Source of the DNA: JBMNPT01 sp050943735
Lineage (GTDB): Bacteria; Bacillota; Clostridia; Oscillospirales; RGIG577
NCBI GenBank assembly: GCA_050943735.1
Contig: JBMNPT010000007.1
Coordinates: 1 to 64,000 of the forward strand
Length of the DNA stretch: 64,000 nucleotides
Direction: 5' to 3'
Positions 7,878-16,216 of this stretch are shown one piece after another; position 1 is the first letter of the stretch; the number at the start of each line of letters is the position of its first letter. The notes below the pieces were generated by a model. The model was not told the DNA's origin, made no database searches, and saw only the letters and a program-made list of their open reading frames with translations. A program made the translations under genes and the position numbers.

Positions 7878-8918
7878 TCAAGCGTTTAAGATGGCGTCTA
7901 CCAGTTCGGCGCCGTTTTCAGCCTTGTACTGATCGTACAGAGGAGTGAGGATTTCGATGAATGCTTGACGGGTTTCTTCAGGCAGATCCTGAATCTGGCC
8001 GCCGGCCTCGATGATCTTCTTTTCAAATTCACTCTGCTGTTCGTTGGCGTAATTGCGCTCCCACTGGCTGGCGGCTTCACCGGCATCCAACAGAGCGGTC
8101 TGTTCGTCAGCGGTCAGAGAATCAAACAGCTTGGTGCTGGTGATAACCAGCTGAGGGCTGCGCATGTGGGCGGTATCAGTGATGTAAGGAGCCACTTCGT
8201 ACATCTTGTAGGTGTAGATGTTGCCGATGCTGTTTTCCGCACCGTCTACCACGCCCTGCTGAATGGCGGTGTACACTTCACCAAAGGACATGGGTGTGGG
8301 GCTGCAGCCCAGTGCTTTGAAGCCATCCTGCTGTGCGGTGGAGTTCATGGTACGAATCTTCATGCCCTGGAGATCATCCGCTTCTTCCACGAAGTGATCC
8401 TTCAGGAAGATGTAACGGGAACCTTCTTCCAGGAAGCATACAACCTTAAAGCCCAGCTTTTCGGTTTCTGCCTTGATGAAGTCGCCGGCATCCCCTTCCA
8501 GAGCACGCCATGCGGTGTCAAAGTCCTTTACGATGTAGGGCAGGGAATAGGCGTTCAACTGGGGAACATAACCGGTCATGTTGGCGGAATTCACCTTGGC
8601 CATTTCCAGCGTGCCGATCTTAACGCCTTCTACGGTATCAATTTCCTGTCCCAGCTGTCCATCGGGATATACATCAATGGCCAGGGTGTCACAGGTGGCG
8701 GCCAGCTCTTCGCTGATCTTTTCCAGACCCATGGTCACAGGGTCGGTGGCGGTCATATCGGTGGCCAGCTTCCAGGTCTTGGCTTCTGCAGTGGATGTGG
8801 AAGTAGAAGTGGAAGTATCCGCTCCAGAAGTGGATGTGCCAGTGTTGGAATTGCCGCAGCCGGCGGCCATCATCAGGGCCAGAGTGGCACTCAGACAGGT
8901 GGCGATGACTTTTTTCAT
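7878..8918 (-). CDS. dctP: TRAP transporter substrate-binding lipoprotein (DctP)
   Basis: A 346-residue extracytoplasmic solute receptor. The N-terminus is a lipoprotein signal peptide, with lipobox MAAGC placing the lipidated cysteine at about residue 21. It is followed by a Ser/Thr-rich linker (about 22-45) that tethers the protein to the membrane outer face. The rest is a DctP-type fold. QGMKIRTMNS (about 184-193) contains the conserved arginine that usually binds the substrate carboxylate. The family's conserved GAENSIGNIY region follows around 230. The binding profile of a dicarboxylate versus a sugar acid cannot be told from sequence. It is the first gene of the operon dctP-dctQ-dctM-aldo/keto reductase-rpiB. 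Confidence 0.95.
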   Translation of the reverse strand: MKKVIATCLSATLALMMAAGCGNSNTGTSTSGADTSTSTSTSTAEAKTWKLATDMTATDPVTMGLEKISEELAATCDTLAIDVYPDGQLGQEIDTVEGVKIGTLEMAKVNSANMTGYVPQLNAYSLPYIVKDFDTAWRALEGDAGDFIKAETEKLGFKVVCFLEEGSRYIFLKDHFVEEADDLQGMKIRTMNSTAQQDGFKALGCSPTPMSFGEVYTAIQQGVVDGAENSIGNIYTYKMYEVAPYITDTAHMRSPQLVITSTKLFDSLTADEQTALLDAGEAASQWERNYANEQQSEFEKKIIEAGGQIQDLPEETRQAFIEILTPLYDQYKAENGAELVDAILNA

Positions 8919-9070
8919 GGTGATTACCTCCCATTTTCATTCGGCGCTTCCCCGCAGGGAAGTGCAACTCTCTTTTTTGGATGATTCCATTGTAAAAGAT
9001 GGCTGAGCCCTTGTATTTACAATAATTCATCCATAATTTATAAAATTTTGCACTGCTTTGTGCAAAAAAA

Positions 9071-9115
9071 GCAAAAAAAACCTGACAATATGTTGCATAT
9101 AAACATATTGTCAGG
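9071..9115 (-). terminator. Terminator of the sensor binding-protein gene
   Basis: A near-perfect long inverted repeat (CCTGACAATATGTT and its complement, 9081-9115) overlaps the stop codon of the gene at 9111. On the minus strand it is followed by a run of T. It isolates this gene from the TRAP operon downstream. Positions 8919-9070 hold the TRAP operon leader; a TACAAT -10-like element lies near 8990-8996 on the minus strand, without a clear -35. Confidence 0.85.
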
Positions 9116-10085
9116 AGATATCCTCCGGGGTGAGTACCCGGGTATCCTGCAAAATCTGCTGGTATGGCAGCGGATCGGCAGGTAGTTCCTCCAGCACCGT
9201 GCGGACCAGTGGTCCATAGGTATAACTGGTGGCCGACAGACAGGAAATCCGACCCTCCTGCAATTCCCGGAGGGTCTGGGGAATGGCGTCAAAGCTCACC
9301 AGCTGCAAATCCTTTCCTGGGGTCACACCATATTCCTCCAGCACTTGGATGGTCCAAATGGCCAGATTGCCCGAGTGGGTGAGTAGAATGTCGGGAAGGG
9401 AGTCGTTAGCCAGCCAGCTTTCCAGCCGATCTGCCAAAATCTCTTTGGTAGCGTTCTCATCCGCGCCGCCCATCAAAACCGGCTCCATTTGCAGCAGGTC
9501 CTGGGCTCCCAACGCATCCAGCAGACCCTGGTGGCGCTCCTGACTCAGCGGCAGCAGATCTCCCATGGTCAACTCGATCAGAGTGGTGGGCTCATTGCTT
9601 TGTTCCGCCAGAAACTCTCCCAGCTGAAAAGCTGCCTTGTACTGACTGACTCCGATGTGGCTGCGCAGCGACTCGGGCTGTTCCTGATACGCCACCGGAC
9701 GGCCAATGGTGATGATGATGATTCCCGCGTCATGAGCCTCCTGGAGAATTTCCTTCCAGCCGGTGGGTGTCAGTGGAAACAGGACAATGCAGTCGGCCTT
9801 TTGACGGATGAGAGAGCGGATGGCCTGAATTTGAATATCCTGCCGGCAGTTGCCCGAAAAATAGTGAACCGATATGTCGTGCTTTTCCAGATCCTGCCGG
9901 ATGTTTTCCAACATGAGAGAGTCCCATTCCTGCTCAATGCCCGAGTCCACCAGACCTACCAGCGGAGAATGGGTGGAAACTTGAGAAAAATCATTCCACA
10001 GCAGAAAAAATAACAGCAGCAACAGAACCAGCGCCAGTGGCAGCATATAGGCCAGCCGGCGTTTGCGGGGGATGGGGAGATTCAT
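9111..10085 (-). CDS. Membrane-anchored periplasmic-binding-protein-like sensor (type I fold)
   Basis: A 324-residue protein with a basic N-terminus, one strong membrane helix (about residues 12-30) and no lipobox, so it is anchored by an uncleaved helix. The outer part resembles sugar-binding proteins of the Peripla_BP_4 / LacI-like type I fold: LVGLVDSGIEQEW start, KADCIVLFPLTP, IIIITIGRPV and the hinge-region DILLTHSGNLAIW. It is transcribed divergently from the YesM-type kinase at 10225. By analogy with XylFII of the Clostridium XylFII-LytS/YesN system, it probably binds the sugar and signals to the kinase rather than feeding an ABC transporter, since none is present. Inferred, not shown. 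Confidence 0.78.
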   Translation of the reverse strand: MNLPIPRKRRLAYMLPLALVLLLLLFFLLWNDFSQVSTHSPLVGLVDSGIEQEWDSLMLENIRQDLEKHDISVHYFSGNCRQDIQIQAIRSLIRQKADCIVLFPLTPTGWKEILQEAHDAGIIIITIGRPVAYQEQPESLRSHIGVSQYKAAFQLGEFLAEQSNEPTTLIELTMGDLLPLSQERHQGLLDALGAQDLLQMEPVLMGGADENATKEILADRLESWLANDSLPDILLTHSGNLAIWTIQVLEEYGVTPGKDLQLVSFDAIPQTLRELQEGRISCLSATSYTYGPLVRTVLEELPADPLPYQQILQDTRVLTPEDIS

Positions 10086-10160
10086 AAAGGGGTCACTTCC
10101 TCTTGCGCTTTGATGCAGGATGTGTCTATAATAATGGCAGATTGATTGATCGATGGTTTT

Positions 10161-10189
10161 ATCATAGCATACCAGCGAAAAACAGACAA
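10161..10189 (-). promoter_or_regulatory. Promoter of the divergent sensor gene
   Basis: On the minus strand TTGTCT (10189-10184) and TATGAT (10166-10161) are separated by 17 bp, placing the start about 70 bases before the ATG at 10085. The 139-bp divergent region must also carry the promoter for the kinase operon, which I could not define clearly. Confidence 0.65.
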
Positions 10190-10224
10190 TACGCTGTTTA
10201 TTATGGATTTTTGAGAGGTTTCAC

Positions 10225-12039
10225 ATGGAATCGCGTTTTTTTGCCAAAACACTGGGAGCCAAGCTGCTGATGTACTTTTTGCTGCTGGCATTGCTGCCCA
10301 CCTGCATCCTGGGATTTGTGGGGAGTGCGGCGTACAGTGTTTTCTCTGAACAGCAGGCAAATGAATACACAGGGCAGATCATCGCGCAGGTCAGCCGTGA
10401 CATTGATACCCAGATCTCCCGCATGGAGGCCATGATGCAGTACATCGGTCAGGAGGAGCGGACGTTGGAATTCATGCGCAGCAGTCTGTACCGCCCGGAG
10501 GTGGACGAGCAGATGCGGCGGGAACTGGAACCTTTTCTGCAGCAGTTTTACCAGACCGATTCCAGCATTTTGGGCATTTTGTTAGTGAGCCGCAATTCCA
10601 AATACTTCAGCAATGAGCTGGTGGCGGTGACTCAGACCCCCCTCACCGGTGAAAACTGGTTCCGGGAGACAGTGGAGCTGGAACAGCCTGCCCTGCGGAT
10701 TTATCCCTATCATGTGGGGCGCAATCTGGTGCCCCGGGAAAACAGCAACAAATATGATCCCCTCTCTCTCACCTATCCGGTGAGGGACCCGGAGACCGGT
10801 GAGAACATCGGCGTTATCCTCATGGACATCAACCTGCATTTTATCCAGCAGGTGGTGGATGAGATTTCCTTTGGCAAAGAGGGATTCCTCTTCGCGGTGG
10901 ACCAGTCAGGGGAAATTCTATCCTCTCCCGTCAATGATGTGGTGTACCGTCTGGACAATCGATGGCTGGGAAAAAACGATGCCATTTCCACCCAGGAGGT
11001 GCGGGGGACCACCTATCAGCTGATTTCCACTGTTTCCCCCTACAGCAAAATCAGTACGGTGGGCGTCTTTTCCCTGGATGAAACCCTGGCGGCGGTGCGG
11101 CAGATCCGAAAGTATTCAGTGCTGTTTGCGCTGTTCACCCTGCTGCTGGCGGTGATGCTTTCCCTGGTGTTTACAAATTCCATTGAGGAGCCCATCTTCT
11201 CCCTCAAGCAGTTGATGAAACGGGCGGAGGAAGGCGATTTGACCGTGCGCTTCGCGGGAGGCGGGGAAGATGAAATTTCTCAGCTGGGGGGCAGCTTCAA
11301 CCGTATGATTGAAAAGATCGGCGAATTGGTGGAGCTGGTGTATCAGGAGCAAAAGAGCAAACGGGAAGTGGAGCTTCGGGTGCTTCATGAACAGATCAAG
11401 CCTCATTTCCTCTACAACACCCTGGATACCATCCAATGGATTGCCCAGCGGTATCATGTGGATGAAATCGTACATATTGTGGGGTCCCTCTCCACCCTGT
11501 TCCGACTGGGACTCAGCGGCGGCAATCAGATGGTAAGCCTGTACAATGAGCTGACCCATGCTCGCAGTTATCTGGAAATTCAAAAGGTGCGCTATGAGGA
11601 CAAGCTGGAGTATGACATTGAATATGAGGAAGAGCTGGCCCAGTGCAAGGTGCTCAAGGTGCTGTTGCAGCCGGTGATTGAAAACGCCATCATCCACGGC
11701 ATTCAGGCAAAACCGGGAAAAGGCAGCATTCTGGTGAGCGCCTATCAGGAGAAAAACACATTGGTGCTGTCGGTCACTGACGATGGGGTGGGATTGTCAT
11801 CCGAGGCGCTTATCGAGGCCAATCGGAAGCTAAACGTTAAGCCGGATGCCCAGCAGAAGTCGGGATATGGATTATATAACATCAACGAGCGGATTCAGCT
11901 GGCCTTTGGAAAGGAATACGGTGTACGGATCTTCAGCAGTCTGGGAGAAGGCACTACGGTGGAAATCCGGCATCCGCTGCTGACAGGAGAAAATGGGGAA
12001 AGGAGTGACAAACATGTTCACAGTGCTGATCGCAGATGA
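10225..12039 (+). CDS. YesM/LytS-type sensor histidine kinase
   Basis: A 604-residue membrane kinase. The first helix is at about residues 12-33, an extracellular Cache-like sensor spans about 34-295, and the second helix lies at about 298-320. A HAMP domain follows (to about 372), then the His_kinase domain with phospho-acceptor His394 in QIKPHFLYNTLD, and an HATPase domain with N box LLQPVIENAIIHG and G boxes DDGVG and GYGLYNI. This is the class that partners AraC-type response regulators in sugar sensing. The 3' end overlaps the response regulator gene by 26 bases. With the two anchored binding proteins it probably forms a three-component sensor that controls the TRAP operon. Confidence 0.93.
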   Translation: MESRFFAKTLGAKLLMYFLLLALLPTCILGFVGSAAYSVFSEQQANEYTGQIIAQVSRDIDTQISRMEAMMQYIGQEERTLEFMRSSLYRPEVDEQMRRELEPFLQQFYQTDSSILGILLVSRNSKYFSNELVAVTQTPLTGENWFRETVELEQPALRIYPYHVGRNLVPRENSNKYDPLSLTYPVRDPETGENIGVILMDINLHFIQQVVDEISFGKEGFLFAVDQSGEILSSPVNDVVYRLDNRWLGKNDAISTQEVRGTTYQLISTVSPYSKISTVGVFSLDETLAAVRQIRKYSVLFALFTLLLAVMLSLVFTNSIEEPIFSLKQLMKRAEEGDLTVRFAGGGEDEISQLGGSFNRMIEKIGELVELVYQEQKSKREVELRVLHEQIKPHFLYNTLDTIQWIAQRYHVDEIVHIVGSLSTLFRLGLSGGNQMVSLYNELTHARSYLEIQKVRYEDKLEYDIEYEEELAQCKVLKVLLQPVIENAIIHGIQAKPGKGSILVSAYQEKNTLVLSVTDDGVGLSSEALIEANRKLNVKPDAQQKSGYGLYNINERIQLAFGKEYGVRIFSSLGEGTTVEIRHPLLTGENGERSDKHVHSADRR

Positions 12040-13210
12040 TGAAAAAATCATCCGGGAGGGGCTGCGTCATGCGGTGGAAAACAGCAGTCTGGACTATCAG
12101 GTGGCCGCCGAGGCGGAGGATGGCATGCAGGCATTGGAGCTGGCACTGCAATACCAGCCTCAGCTGCTGTTTGTGGATATCTGCATGCCTCGCATGAATG
12201 GACTGGAACTGATTTCCCGTCTGCGCACCCAGCTGCCCTACAGCAAAATCATCATCATTTCCGGATATGATGACTTTGACTATGTGCGGGAAGCGCTGCG
12301 CATGAATGTCTACGAATATCTGCTCAAACCGGTATCCCCGGCCCAGTTGCAGGAGATCCTCACCCGGGCATGGAATGACATCCGGCGGGAAATGGAAAAA
12401 AACAACTATCAGCATTTTGTTCATCAATATCTGCAGGACAACCAGGACCTGCTGCGCAATCGCTTTCTGGTTTCGCTGGCTGAGGGACAGATTCCCTCCG
12501 AGCGCATGGAACAGGAATTGCAACTCTTGGGCCTTGCCTACAGCGGTAACGGATATCTGTTTGTACTCAATCCCATTGTGGATTTTGGCGGGGGAAATGA
12601 GAATTTGCCTATTCCGCTGGAACTGCTGGAGCAAGTGCGGCAGGAAATTCAGCAGAGCTGGCCGTTTCAGCCCATGTGCTGGAGCTTTCTCATGGGCCGG
12701 CTGCTGATGATTGTGGGATTTTATACCCAGAGCGAAGAACTGGTAAAAATGCAGCAGTGGGTGGAGCAGACGGCGGGCCGTCAAACCACTCCCATGCTGG
12801 TCAGTGGAGAGGAAATTGGCTCTTCTCCCAGAGGCATTGTGGAGGCCTGCCGGAGGGCATCCGCTTCTCCCTGGATGGAAAAGGAAAAAAATCCGGTGGT
12901 GTTTCAGGCCATGCAATATCTGGAGGAACACTACCAGGAGGCGGATCTGTCCCAGCAGGCAGTGGCCGATGCGGTGGGCGTCAGTGTATCCTATTTGAGC
13001 AAGCTGTTCAAAAAAGAACTGTCCATCACCTTCATTGACTGCCTGTCCATGATCCGCTCTCAAAAGGCCAAACAGCTGCTGCGCAATCCCGCTCTGAAGA
13101 TCTATGAGATTGCCCAGATGGTGGGATATAACAGCCAGCATTATTTCTGTACCGCTTTTAAGCGGATCTATAAGATCTCCCCCATGGAATACCGCAAGCT
13201 GAAGGAATGA
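12014..13210 (+). CDS. AraC-type response regulator (YesN-like)
   Basis: About 398 residues. The N-terminal receiver domain (1-120) has the acidic pair in LIADDE, the phospho-acceptor Asp55 in FVDICMP, and the lysine in LLKPVS. A middle linker of no recognised fold follows (about 130-290). The C-terminal AraC/XylS DNA-binding domain has two helix-turn-helix motifs (about 300-398; VADAVGVSVSYLSKLFKKE and the IAQMVGYNSQHYFCTAFKRI region). I start at 12014, where AAAGGAG lies 8 bases upstream, rather than at an ATG seven codons earlier that lacks a ribosome binding site. It is encoded directly after its kinase, and the TRAP operon is the likely target. Confidence 0.93.
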   Translation: MFTVLIADDEKIIREGLRHAVENSSLDYQVAAEAEDGMQALELALQYQPQLLFVDICMPRMNGLELISRLRTQLPYSKIIIISGYDDFDYVREALRMNVYEYLLKPVSPAQLQEILTRAWNDIRREMEKNNYQHFVHQYLQDNQDLLRNRFLVSLAEGQIPSERMEQELQLLGLAYSGNGYLFVLNPIVDFGGGNENLPIPLELLEQVRQEIQQSWPFQPMCWSFLMGRLLMIVGFYTQSEELVKMQQWVEQTAGRQTTPMLVSGEEIGSSPRGIVEACRRASASPWMEKEKNPVVFQAMQYLEEHYQEADLSQQAVADAVGVSVSYLSKLFKKELSITFIDCLSMIRSQKAKQLLRNPALKIYEIAQMVGYNSQHYFCTAFKRIYKISPMEYRKLKE

Positions 13211-13217
13211 GACCGAT

Positions 13218-14165
13218 ATGGCAAACAGAGAAAAACACAGAATCATTCGCTGGGCAGTGGCAGTGGGAGTCCTGCTGCTGTTGGCGGCGGCCATCTGGGG
13301 ATGGCTGGAGCAAAACAGGGGAGAACCCACTACAGTGACTTGGCTCATCGGAGTATCGGAGCACGATTTGAACGACCCCTGGTGCAGGCAGCGGATGCAG
13401 CAGATCGAAGCTGGATTGGAGGATCGGGAGGACATTCGCCTCATCACCCTCAATGCGGGACGCAGTGTGGCCAAGCAGCAGCAGGACATTCAGTATCTGC
13501 TCACCTATGGAGTGGATTTGCTGCTCATTTCCCCCGGGGAGGCCGAAGCGTTGACTCCTGCCATTGAGGAGGCCTGTGAGCAGGTGCCGGTGGTGATTTT
13601 GGACAATCCGGTGGACACCGATGCCTATGCCCTGTTCATCGGCCCCGACAACTATGAGGCGGGCCGTCAGATGGGAGAAAAGCTGCTGGAAACCATTCCC
13701 GAGGGACAGAGCCAACGGGTGGTGGAGGTGCGGGGCACCTATACCTCCCCCACCGCGCAGCGCCGGCATGAAGGGTTTGTGGACGTGGTGCAGGACAGCC
13801 CGAAGGTGGAACTGGCAGAGAGTTTCTGCGCCGACTGGCTGACGGAATACGCCCAGAACAAGGTAACCGCTCTGTGGGAGCGGGGCGGACAGCCGGATCT
13901 GTATGTGTGTCAGGGAACCGCCATGTCCTATGGGGTGTTTCGGGCGCTGGACAAGCTGGGCGTACAGGGCAGAAGCATTTGGAATATTGCGGAGCATCCG
14001 CAGGACCAGGTGGGGAAAAATTTGTGTGATTTCGCCATGATTCAGGGAAGTCTGGAATGGCAAGAGCCTGCCCTTCCACTGCACCAGTATCTGCTGCGGC
14101 TGCTGGAGGGAGAAGAATTGCCCCGGGAGATTTGGCTGCAGCCCCAGTGGTATGAATCATCATAA
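13218..14165 (+). CDS. Second membrane-anchored sugar-binding-protein-like sensor
   Basis: A 315-residue protein with one N-terminal membrane helix (about residues 10-28) and an extracytoplasmic type I periplasmic-binding domain: WLIGVSEHDLNDPW, DLLLISPGEAEAL, PVVILDNPVDTDAY and a hinge-like PDLYVCQGTAMSYGV. It lacks a lipobox. It is only 7 bases after the response regulator in the same operon, so it belongs to the signalling unit. It resembles the protein at 9111 in layout but is too diverged to be a recent duplicate. A divided job, such as two ligands or opposite signals, is possible. A strong terminator follows. Confidence 0.8.
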   Translation: MANREKHRIIRWAVAVGVLLLLAAAIWGWLEQNRGEPTTVTWLIGVSEHDLNDPWCRQRMQQIEAGLEDREDIRLITLNAGRSVAKQQQDIQYLLTYGVDLLLISPGEAEALTPAIEEACEQVPVVILDNPVDTDAYALFIGPDNYEAGRQMGEKLLETIPEGQSQRVVEVRGTYTSPTAQRRHEGFVDVVQDSPKVELAESFCADWLTEYAQNKVTALWERGGQPDLYVCQGTAMSYGVFRALDKLGVQGRSIWNIAEHPQDQVGKNLCDFAMIQGSLEWQEPALPLHQYLLRLLEGEELPREIWLQPQWYESS

Positions 14166-14170
14166 AAAAA

Positions 14171-14199
14171 CCCGTCGCCAAACAGCGGCGGGATTTTTT
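14171..14199 (+). terminator. Terminator of the sensing operon
   Basis: CCCGTCGC pairs with GCGGCGGG around CAAACA and is followed by ATTTTTT. It closes the kinase-regulator-sensor operon five bases after the last stop codon. Confidence 0.88.
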
Positions 14200-14214
14200 A
14201 TGCCAGTTGTCACA

Positions 14215-14262
14215 TTGACATGCATAGATTATCGAGGTATATTATACATAGAACATCTAGGT
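14215..14262 (+). promoter_or_regulatory. Promoter and probable operator of the first PadR module
   Basis: TTGACA (14215-14220) is followed 17 bp later by TATATT (14238-14243); TATTAT two bases on is an alternative -10. Overlapping and just downstream is a near direct repeat, ATCGAGGTAT (14231) and ATCTAGGTAT (14254). It is a candidate operator for autoregulation by the PadR protein encoded immediately after. Confidence 0.65.
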
Positions 14263-14279
14263 ATAGAGGAGGGTATGAC

Positions 14280-14615
14280 ATGAAGTTTGACAAAAGTCTG
14301 ATGGCGGGCAGCACTACCTTGTTGGTGCTCTCTCTGCTGGAAAAGTGCGACATGTATGGGTACCAGATCATCGAAGAGCTGGCCCGCCGCTCCAACGACG
14401 CTTTCCAACTTCGGGAAGGCACCCTCTATCCCATTCTCCATGGGCTGGAAAAGGACCGCTGTCTGGAATCCTACCAGCAGGAGGCCCCCACCGGCCGGTT
14501 GCGGAAATACTATCGCATCACCCGCCGGGGACGGCAGCTGCTGGGGGAGAAAAAAGCGGAATGGGAAGAGTTTTCCCACAGTGTGAATGGAGTGCTGGGG
14601 CTGCATCGGGCCTGA
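14280..14615 (+). CDS. PadR-family transcriptional regulator
   Basis: An 111-residue winged-helix repressor. The segment KCDMYGYQIIEEL, the wing motif FQLREGTLYPILHGLEKD and GRLRKYYRITRRG are diagnostic of PadR proteins. I start at 14280, where GAGGAGGG lies 7 bases upstream. An upstream in-frame ATG would place 20 codons over the promoter. Together with the next two genes it forms the common PadR plus membrane-protein arrangement, in which PadR senses an unknown, often membrane-stress, signal and represses its own operon. A second PadR module sits at 53.2 kb. Confidence 0.92.
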   Translation: MKFDKSLMAGSTTLLVLSLLEKCDMYGYQIIEELARRSNDAFQLREGTLYPILHGLEKDRCLESYQQEAPTGRLRKYYRITRRGRQLLGEKKAEWEEFSHSVNGVLGLHRA

Positions 14616-14629
14616 AGGAGGGATGACAC

Positions 14630-15445
14630 ATGACCGCTCCAAAAGGTGTGCGGCAGGCATGGCTGGAACGGGCCACCCGGCTCATCCGGTTTGGGCCCGA
14701 TCGCAGGGCAGCGGAGGAAGAACTGGACGCCCATTGGGAAGACAGCCTGGAACAGCTGCTACGGGACCATCCCGAGATGGAGAGACAGGAGGCCGAACAG
14801 CGGGTGGCTGGCCGCATGGGCGATCCGGATGAGGTGGGGCGGGCCCTGGCCCGGCTGCACCGGCCCTGGTGGGGATGGCTGTGGCGCGCCAGCCAGTTGG
14901 CTCTGGCGGCGGCGGTGGCGGCGGTGTGTCTGCTCACCATCCGGCAGGGAGGAGTGCTGGGCGACGATCCCTACGCCGAATGGTGGGATGGAGATCTGCT
15001 GCCCCGATATGCGGAGGAGCGGTATCAGCCCGGGCAGGAGGGTTGTCTGTGGACCCGGCCGGCGGAGTGGGGCCGGGAAGTGAGCGGACAGCATCTGCGG
15101 GCCGGTTGGGCGGCGCTGTATGAGGAGGAGGGGCAGCGGGTGCTGTACCTCACCTTGCGGCTCTCCAACTGGCGGGCTTGGGAGCTGGGCGTACTGTGGG
15201 CGGAAGAATTCGCGCTGACCGATGATGTGGGGAATCAGTATGCGCTGGGGCTGGAAGGCCCGATCGGGCCGGATGGAGAACTTTACAGCCGTCTGCAGAT
15301 TTGCGGGTACGGGCCTTTCCACCGGAATTATGAACTGCGGGTGTATGGCATTGCCTCCGAGGCGCAGCGGCTGTGGCTGGAATATGGCGGAGGTCGGTGG
15401 GAGATGGAGCTCTCCCTGGAGCCGGAAGAGGAGGCGGTGGAATGA
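14630..15445 (+). CDS. HAAS-type membrane protein downstream of PadR
   Basis: A 271-residue protein. The N-terminal ~85 residues are a helical HAAS-like domain (RAAEEELDAHWEDSLEQLL, then RMGDPDEVGRALARLH), as in proteins encoded next to PadR. One membrane helix follows (about 92-108, ALAAAVAAVCLLTI). The remaining ~160 residues form an extracytoplasmic Trp-rich domain of unknown fold. It starts 14 bases after padR with a good GGAGGG site. Function unknown; HAAS domains are thought to mediate association with partner membrane proteins. Its stop overlaps the next start (ATGA). Confidence 0.75.
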   Translation: MTAPKGVRQAWLERATRLIRFGPDRRAAEEELDAHWEDSLEQLLRDHPEMERQEAEQRVAGRMGDPDEVGRALARLHRPWWGWLWRASQLALAAAVAAVCLLTIRQGGVLGDDPYAEWWDGDLLPRYAEERYQPGQEGCLWTRPAEWGREVSGQHLRAGWAALYEEEGQRVLYLTLRLSNWRAWELGVLWAEEFALTDDVGNQYALGLEGPIGPDGELYSRLQICGYGPFHRNYELRVYGIASEAQRLWLEYGGGRWEMELSLEPEEEAVE

Positions 15446-16086
15446 AAAAGCCAAGGGTACGTCTGGGGCGGGGGATGCGCACAGTGCGCAACCTGCTGCT
15501 GGCGCTGCTTTTGCTGCTGCCCCTGTGGGCGGCGGCATGGTACCCCTTACCCACCATGGAGATGCACTTCCACCGGATGGAACGGCGGGAGCTGCTGCCC
15601 GAGAGTCAGCTGGTGCTGGAATACACCGACGCAAGGGGCTGTCACATGGTGGGCGAGGGGGAGGAGCATTGGGTGGTGGCCACATTGACCGACCGGGCCC
15701 TGATTGGGGAGGATCTGCGTATCTACCCCCGGCAGGAAGAGGTGGCGGTGCTGCCGCTGCCCTCCGAGTCCATTGACAGTGAGAACGGGAGCTTTGCCAT
15801 TCGGCCGGCGCTGGCGGTGGTGGGGCTCCCGCCGGAGACTGACTGGATCGAGGCAAAGCTGGAGGTGGATCTGGACCGCCCGGTGCAGCGGCACAAGACC
15901 TGGTGGGTCAATGGCATTGATTGTGGAGAGGGGAGTTTCATTCTGCGGCTGCCGGAGGCGGAGCTGAATCAGGAGGAAATGGTCCGGTTCCGGCGGGGAG
16001 AACTGCCCGTCACCTGTACCCTGACGGCTTCTGCGGGAGAGGAGACCGTCCTGGAATGGAGCGGCACCAGCTCTTCCCCCTCCTGA
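15442..16086 (+). CDS. Uncharacterised membrane-anchored protein of the PadR module
   Basis: A 214-residue protein that starts in an ATGA overlap with the preceding stop, preceded by a GGAGG site. It has a basic N-terminus and one hydrophobic segment (about residues 18-36, LLLALLLLLPLWAAAW) that acts as signal anchor. The rest is extracytoplasmic, rich in Glu and Arg, and has no recognised motif. The tight coupling suggests it works together with the HAAS protein. It is the last gene of the module; no clear terminator follows before the icd promoter. Confidence 0.65.
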   Translation: MKKPRVRLGRGMRTVRNLLLALLLLLPLWAAAWYPLPTMEMHFHRMERRELLPESQLVLEYTDARGCHMVGEGEEHWVVATLTDRALIGEDLRIYPRQEEVAVLPLPSESIDSENGSFAIRPALAVVGLPPETDWIEAKLEVDLDRPVQRHKTWWVNGIDCGEGSFILRLPEAELNQEEMVRFRRGELPVTCTLTASAGEETVLEWSGTSSSPS

Positions 16087-16127
16087 AGAAATGGCTGTAA
16101 AAAATCCACAAAATTTCAGGCTTTTCA

Positions 16128-16156
16128 TTGGCAGACCGTCCGATTTGTGTTACACT
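16128..16156 (+). promoter_or_regulatory. Promoter of icd
   Basis: TTGGCA (16128-16133) and TACACT (16151-16156) are separated by 17 bp. The predicted start leaves a leader of about 55 bases with no evident structure. Confidence 0.7.
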
Positions 16157-16216
16157 GAAAAAAACGAAATACAACGGTTGCCGGTGAGGCAGACCGCGGA
16201 CGGAGGGAAAGCCAGC

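Noticed and set aside
11954..13489. A 511-codon minus-strand frame
   Set aside because: Antisense to the AraC-type response regulator and next gene; no ribosome site.
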